A DNA stretch of 64,000 bases from Whalleya microplaca (Eukaryota; Ascomycota; Sordariomycetes; Xylariales; Xylariaceae): NCBI GenBank assembly GCA_022497155.1, contig MU385761.1, positions 62,001 through 126,000 of the forward strand, given 5' to 3'. The translations under genes and the position numbers were made by a program. Every line of letters starts with the position of its first letter. Within the stretch, counting starts at the first letter, position 1. This document shows, in pieces, positions 57,580 through 64,000 of the stretch. A model generated the notes under the pieces. That model was not told the origin of the DNA and did no database searches. It worked only from the letters and a program-made list of their open reading frames with translations.

Positions 57580-60500
57580 CGTTATGTGTCAAGGGTTTCC
57601 CGCAAGGGGAAATTCTCGCGGCAAACCGTGAAAGATGAGTTCCGCGAAGAATAGCCAAGAAGAGAGGAGATGGAGGGGATTGTCATGAAATAATAGACAC
57701 AAGTAGTGAGGGCATACCTAACTACACTTATACGAACAGTGCATAGAGTCTAGCTGCTTAGGGTCCTAGTCCGGATCTGTTCGCTGATGCCTAAGCGCCT
57801 GTCGTTACATTGAGGATTTACGCTAGCCCTAGGAAGTGTCTCTAGACCAGGTTTGGACATTTCTATATGAGGAGCATCCAACGAAGGTCGAACTATTTTT
57901 CAGCTTCAACGCGCTTGAGACAGATTTGTATTAGGGGGTTTGCCAAGATATAAAAGTAGAATAGCATCTACCCCAGACAGGCTGCCCCCAGTCATAATGT
58001 TATTAAGCGGCCCCCTGCATAGTGGTGAGATTTTAAGGAAATCTTAAATAATATCAAAGAAATGTTCTTTTCCATGGAAATAATGCTGAAAGTCCTTTAT
58101 TATTTATTCGCAATTTCCAATCACTATCACTCGCGAGCGCGACGCTTTTAGGACGTAGGGCGCTGGTTCATATTGACCGCACAGGCTTTCGGCCACGAGG
58201 CAGTGGATATAGTACCTTTACGTGATAATTGTAATAGGTATTGCTTCCATACAATCTAAACTTACCATATAAGAAAACGTCTTCTAGTTAGCTCGGACTC
58301 GGAGCTGAGGGGAGCTAAACGTCGAGGTCATCAAATTGAGCATTGTGATAGTAGTTTTGACGAAGTTCCTGGAGAAGCTCGGTCTTAAGTTTGTGAGTTA
58401 TCATAAAAATAGATAAATCTTCGAGGGAGGCAATAGATTACCAGCGTAAGCGAAAATATTAACCCAGCTATAACATATGCATTTTAAGTCCAATGGAAAT
58501 GGAGTACCTGTCTGAAGTTTTAGCTCTTTGATGTATCTATCAAAGACAACTTCACTCAACAACCTTCTCTATACTTCAGTTATTCCTTTAATTCACACTC
58601 GTGATAAGCGTCTAACCGGGCATTATGGTCTGCTCCAAGTCTGTTATATTGGCATACTCCGTTAGTGGTACGGCCACTGGTGCTACTCACAGTTTTGGCC
58701 AGAGTATGGAAAGGGAAACGTCTTCTACATGTCGGTAGGTCCCAGGGTAGATCGCTCCTAGTAACGGATGCCGATTTAAAGTCCCTCGTGCATGACCCCT
58801 TACTACTGATATGTCAAAGAGTAGGGCTATGACCCAGCCGAATTCACAACTCAACTCAACAATTGGGTGAGAATTTGAAAGAATGACGGCTACGGCATCA
58901 AGAGTGAGCCTGCCTCAGTCCTTGAGTCGATAGAATGTCATATCTAACCCCAGTTCTCAGATCACAGTCGTCTGCGTGGGCCCTAAGCAGAAAATAGATC
59001 TCTTCATGAGAAAAACGCAAGACATCAAGTAGGATATCAGATTGTCATGGGTCTACAAGGTGCTAGTATCAGGCCTACTAGTATCCGACTCGAAGGCACG
59101 TATTCATATGCTTGTCTAAAAGATCTAATTTAGACATATATGGGACAGACTTCAAGAGAAACAAGTTGGTTGAAAGAACTTCAAATGATTCCTGGAAGGG
59201 GCACCCACGGCCCTTACCATGTCCAATGAAAACCCTACAGTGCTTTTGTGGTCTGTCCAGGAATGTGTGTCGCTCGAGAGACACTGTACGGCCTCGCCGA
59301 GTATAAGACTTGTAGGTTTGTGTATGATCTTAATAATATACATGAGTGGTGTGTAGTGAGGCTGATAGGATCTGAAATGGGGCATGAGAAGTTGTGTCAG
59401 GACGAATGTTTAACACAGAATATCATGTTAAGGCCTGATATTCACTCTGCTCGGTATTCTTAGGGGTATCAGCTACAGTTGTATCAAGGTAAAGCAGTAG
59501 GAGAGGCTTAGTATTTAGTGCCTTTCGTTACTATTGCCGATTCCCTTGACTATATGGTCGACGAGTACGTACGTGATTTAACATATATGTACGTACATAT
59601 TTCATTGGGTGTTTCCTGCATCTAATGGGTTCTTTCCTTATTCGACCCTCACGATACATGTTTAGTTTCGATTACCATCGTTATTTTCGACCGTCCTTGA
59701 CTTTGCTGATTTGAAGGACCTCTGTCTATAAAATTGGCATCATGGTCGGTTCTGGATGCTCCGCTTAACAAAACCTAACCCATACATGAATAATTTGGTT
59801 TTCAATTCATCGTCCGGAAGAATTTGAGTATAGTTGAGGAAGACCTGACCTATGTTGATTCTTTTTTCCATTGTACATTTGATAGAGTATCTAGCGAATG
59901 ACTTACTGTAGCTCGATACTTCAGTTCACATGCGTTTTTTGCCACACAAACCTCAAATGATGAAGAATCAGTTAATATCAAAAGGACGTAGGGCGAGTTA
60001 CAGTAACAACACATAGTTAAATGGGGGTCAAGCGGCTACGCGGAACGCGATGCGTGCGTGTCCCGTTACATTCTGTCCCATGTGGTCAGTAAAGGGTGTA
60101 GCACGATATGCTCGACTCTGGCCCAGCCGCAATGTCAGAAATTATAGAGCGTAGCACAATTCCGTAACATGTTTGTCCAAGTGTACATATAGTTGCAGTG
60201 TGATCGCTTTTAAACTTGCAATATTGTTAAACTTGCAACACAACATTGCGTGTAGTTACCACTTTCCCTCCTGAGACTGGTCTGCATATCGGTAATCGTC
60301 GTTTTGCGATACAAGTCTGATAGCAAGTTTCAATACGACGTCCCATACTTATGTCGCGTGACGACACACCAATCTAGTCTGATATTAATGGCATGAAGAT
60401 CTTCTACGAGTTCAGCTTCTCCACATGGGTGACCTCCACATATGCTATAGGGTGGGAGCCCTACAAGGCAATGCCATGGAAGCATCGAAAGGACATTGAT

Positions 60501-61568
60501 GCATTCCACGAGTGGGGTTACGAAAGTGCCAAAAGCCTGAGCAAATAATCACTTGCCTTCTAAACCTGCCGAGTCACTACGAGGCACGGTACAGCACTGG
60601 CCGAGTCACATACTTACAGGCAACATTAGGCACTTTCAGGGGGAAGGGGGGAATCTTCATTAACATGCCTATGTATATGAGTACGGAAGGTGGTTGTACA
60701 AGTTAGAGAGCTACTTGGGGGTCCCAGCCTTCATAAATCCTAGCCGGGAAAAGGAGAGGCCGCACAGCACAGTTTATAGGTAGTGTAACCCAAACAAACT
60801 GATGACAGGTGCATGAATCAAGGGGGTATTGCAGCATCTGGTCGATCCTGACATGACCAAGCTACCATCTAACTGCATCGGAAATAAGCTTTATAATATG
60901 ACGGTGGTGAGTGTATTGGCTTCCCAACTGCCGATAATGTGACGATCACTGATGCGGAATGTCCCAAGTCAAAAGTTCAACTGACACTCCTTGTTTGAGA
61001 TCGGTCATCGCAGCTGGAACGGGAAGTTCAGTACTTGCTATTCGCCATTCGTCGAGTATGACTTGTGTCGCCACATATCTGCCATGATAGGACTGAGGAA
61101 CAGGTTCATTCGCCGCAATGCAACATTCTCCAGGCTCATCGATCACAAGAATCAGATGGTTCTAGACACGTTCTACCCCTTCGCAGGACGCGTAACTGAT
61201 TAATATCCGATACATTCCCCGAGGCTCTCAAAGCCGGTGATCGCATCGTCATAATCTACAAAATGATTTTCATAACGTTACCAGGCGGCTGCTAACTCTG
61301 TCCATTGGATCGTTCACCTGCAAACGCGGGATGTGTTTGACCACAGCTAAAGCGCTGGTTCTCATTCATAGGCACCAGCATTTGATGATGCATGACATCA
61401 AACTGGTAGAACACCACCAACGCCATTAAAACGTCGTTCCCGACATGTAGTGACTCGAACCAAAGTTGGTTGTCGAATCAAAGCGATGTCTGAGCGCGAA
61501 GTCTTATAGGACTTACAGCTCATAAACACACAACTCCCCTGTTTATGAAGGTAACTTTTTTTATCCAA
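57580..61568. other. Longest gene-free stretch, 4 kb
   Basis: No intact gene. AT-rich with local islands. Open frames at 58640-58790, 60389-60550 and 60991-61203 (plus strand) look weakly protein-like (for example FYPFAGRV) and could be relics, but stops and the lack of a run of conserved blocks stop me from naming them. Confidence 0.5.
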
Positions 61569-62559
61569 TCAAGCCGTTTGAAGGTTGAAAAGTTCTGTGT
61601 CTTCAACTCCGTTAGCATCGACATCCTCGCCGTCTTGAAACTCCTCAGCGTCCTGGAATTCCTGCCCATCCTCCGTGCTTTCTGCATTTCCCATAATAGT
61701 TTCAGGATCTGGCCAATCTTCGTCCTCATCGCTGTCAATGCTTTCCATATCTGAATCGTCGCTTATCTCGACCACACTTGGCTGGGCCGTATTCAGTTGA
61801 GGCTGAGATTGAGACTGAGTGGTAGAAACCTGTTGCAGATCTTGGGTGGCACCTTGCGCAGCAGTATTAGGCCCTTTATCTTTGGATTTTGGTGTTTGGT
61901 CACCTCCAACGAGCTTAGCATTCTCGAGTTCGGTGGCCGATAGATACCTCTCTTTCTGGCCCCACCACTGTGGCATCTGGAGTCAGTAGTTTCTCTTTAC
62001 AGGCAGTTTGGCAAATACTCAGGAGTTCTAAGACACATTTCAAGTCTTTTACTCTCTCTTTCTCTCTCGCGCTCTCTCTCTCTTTCTTAATCTTGAATAC
62101 ACTCCAGTAAGGAAATTTTGCTCGTAAATAAAGATGGAAAGCCACGAAAGGACTACGTATGCTACTCACTTTTGTTATGGTAGATGCCGAGATCTTCCAG
62201 AACATTTCAGCTTCATGATAGGTGGGAGGTCGACATACAATAGCATCAACCCCCTTTATGCGCTGCTTCTTCGCTTGCTCTTCTTGAGGGGTAGGCCGAG
62301 GTTGGCCTAACTTGCGGCGGGGCGCTATATTACGGCCCGAATCGTTTTTACGAGCCTCAGGAAAGCGTTGATGTATCAGCCATAGCAGGACTTCGGCTTT
62401 GCGTTTCTTAGTGTACGAATTTTGGGGGCGCAAAATGGGCTGGACTGGAGGCACGCGGAGATCAAATCTTTTCCGGCGCGTGCCCGGGAATGGTTTGGGC
62501 CCTCTTTTTACATTGTTTTTAACGTAACCTGGAGGATACTTGTAGCCCCTGGGCGGCAT
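61569..62559 (-). CDS. Hypothetical protein with helix-turn-helix-like segment
   Basis: Two exons, 62559-62170 and 61976-61569, join over a 193-bp GTGAGT..CCAG intron to give 265 aa. The first true ATG starts MPPRGYKYPPGYVKNN; the frame upstream has no ATG. The N-terminus is very basic (KRGPKPFPGTRRKRFDLR). A segment across the splice reads CRPPTYHEAEMFWKISASTITK then MPQWWGQKERY, which has the A-x-x-x-I-S-x-S-T-I spacing of a helix-turn-helix, of the kind seen in CENP-B or transposase-derived proteins. The C-terminal part is Gln/Ser-rich then acidic (EISDDSDMESIDSDEDEDW). A DNA-binding role, or origin from a transposase, is inference. The intron holds a long TCTCTC polypyrimidine tract. Confidence 0.65.
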
Positions 62560-64000
62560 TGTGAAAGCTTTGAGCGTAGTTTGGCTGGCTGGGGTTATGG
62601 TATACCGTTCTCGTGACAAGACGGAATTCAACAAGATTCAAGATGGAGTGAAGACAGATTGGAGAGCTGCGGATGTGGAGGTGGAGTGAGGTTACTGTAC
62701 AGCTCAACCATTGGCTCAACGTTGTGGCGGGTCGGGGTCGGGTTTAGAGGCCTGAGAACTCAGGTACAGACCATCATACGTGCATTACATAACGTCCGTA
62801 CCCCTGACAAGAAGTATGCTAACTATATTGGGGCTAGCGTGATCTCAGACGTTCCACCACGCTTACAAGCGTAAAAATCGCCATATCAAATCACCATTTG
62901 CCATTTCTCAGAGTCCATCTGCTCCACAGCGACATACTGCATACCTGTCTAGGGCTGTCTTTCTTGCTAGGTGTGTATTGCTGAAACTCCTCTATACTAC
63001 CTCATCACTTCGTAGGAGGTATCGGCAACGACACCGCATTGCCCTCCACCTTACCAACGGCCCTCTCTGTGTTCCACAGCAGAATTGATGAACGGCCATA
63101 AACAAATCAAGCTTTCTTGCCGGTCTTGTCGGTCTTGTCGAGTGGTATCGCAATCAATGGAACTTACCAATGCTACGTCGAGAGGCGCGTGATTGCGGCT
63201 ATTTGGGCAATCCGGATGGCCTTCTAGAAGCCGCACCCTGCTTGCGGTTGGTCCAGATAGTGGTGGGATTGGGTGCTGTCCAATCTTGTCAGGAACAAAA
63301 GTCATTTGTTGTGTTGCATGGGGGATCTCAAATGTCCTGCGGGCATTGGTGTGTTGCAGCGAGCCTTGCATATTTATGAGAATCCGCCACCACTACACTG
63401 AGCAATGAGTAAACGATGATGCTCCGGACTGCGGTGAGATGGCAAGCTCCATCGCCGAATTGCTATTAGAAATAGACTGTGTTTGACGAGAAAGACCGTC
63501 GCACTTTGATAACAGGCTAATCTCGATCGACTAGGTATGAACTGTCTCCCGACATGCAGAGTCGGAAGCTGTTCAGCAGGATGGTGGGTAGTCTGTGTGT
63601 TAGCCAGAGTTCAGCGCCATATTGTATTGGCTGTCGATGCTATCGGCATCCTGTGCAGATATCATACCTACTCGGACAAAATGGCAGAGCAGAAATATGC
63701 CGACCGTCGGAAACAGTTGCTGAGCTCCAATGCAACATGGTTCCTTCGGCAGGAGAGAAGAGACAGCAAGTTGCGGTCAGTGGCTCCTGTGCCCATACAA
63801 AAACAGAAACAGAATAGTCGAAGCCAGTTGGCACCATGTAATATAGCAGAGGTGTGAAGGCTAAACTTGGAAGTTGGAGAGAAACTGGAGATCTCTGGCA
63901 GCCAATTGACCAAACAAAAGGGCCCTACATGCCAACGTAGTACGTACTACATACATAGAAAGAAGAGCCCTGTGGGGCAATGGCCTTTCGACTTTTGGCT
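62560..64000. other. Window end, no gene recognised
   Basis: About 1.4 kb. Several short overlapping frames on both strands, none with recognisable sequence. Any gene entering from beyond 64000 is not visible. Confidence 0.5.

Noticed and set aside
58640..59000. Plus-strand segment with a vaguely cytochrome P450-like N-terminal flavour
   Set aside because: No heme-binding Cys motif, ExxR or PERF-like block follows in order, and stops interrupt it.
60389..61203. Short protein-like frames including FYPFAGRV, which suggested an acyltransferase
   Set aside because: No HxxxD or DFGWG motif could be read in any frame nearby; too little to name.

Overview
The window is nuclear DNA of a filamentous ascomycete (Pezizomycotina, most likely a Sordariomycete; the class is inference). 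The signs are many short introns (about 47-90 bp) with GT..AG ends, several with a CTAAC-type branch point, together with fungal-only families: a Clr5-domain ankyrin protein, a NACHT/ankyrin/CorA-like protein, a fungal seven-helix membrane protein and GPI-anchored or PAN/WSC-like surface proteins. I see no rRNA, tRNA or CRISPR. Gene models were spliced by hand from reading frames and splice signals.

Layout. 0.2-6 kb: glucosidase II alpha subunit and an unrecognised 269-aa protein. 7.6-9 kb: a four-exon seven-helix membrane protein. 9-17.5 kb: a gene-poor stretch holding the decayed remains of a FAD-linked oxidase and, near its 3' end, a 471-bp inverted-repeat element with a perfect 9-bp target duplication (Mutator-like, non-autonomous). 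17.5-28.3 kb: an extended-SDR reductase, a Clr5-ankyrin regulator, a GPI-type secreted protein and a metallo-beta-lactamase-fold protein, separated by empty AT-rich DNA. 30.4-34.3 kb: a HAD-IIA (CECR5-type) phosphatase divergent from an aldo-keto reductase. 37.9-41.5 kb: a large NLR-like gene that appears to fuse NACHT, ankyrin repeats and a CorA-like membrane domain. 41.8-52.7 kb: a dense housekeeping block, with the ribosome assembly factors LSG1 and LTV1 back to back, then taxilin, a possible small membrane protein, and the mitochondrial presequence protease CYM1. 53.6-64 kb: a nitroreductase-family protein, a single-pass PAN/WSC-like surface protein, a long empty stretch and a hypothetical protein with a helix-turn-helix-like segment.

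How the genes work together. There is no operon logic, but the window alternates housekeeping islands (ER glycoprotein quality control, ribosome biogenesis, mitochondrial peptide clearance) with large gene-poor AT-rich segments that carry accessory genes, relics and the transposon. This is a two-compartment layout. LSG1 (60S export/maturation) and LTV1 (40S maturation) start 410 bp apart on opposite strands and may share a promoter. The most unusual locus is the NACHT-ankyrin-CorA-like gene. The clearest undescribed object is the inverted-repeat element at 11.37-11.84 kb.
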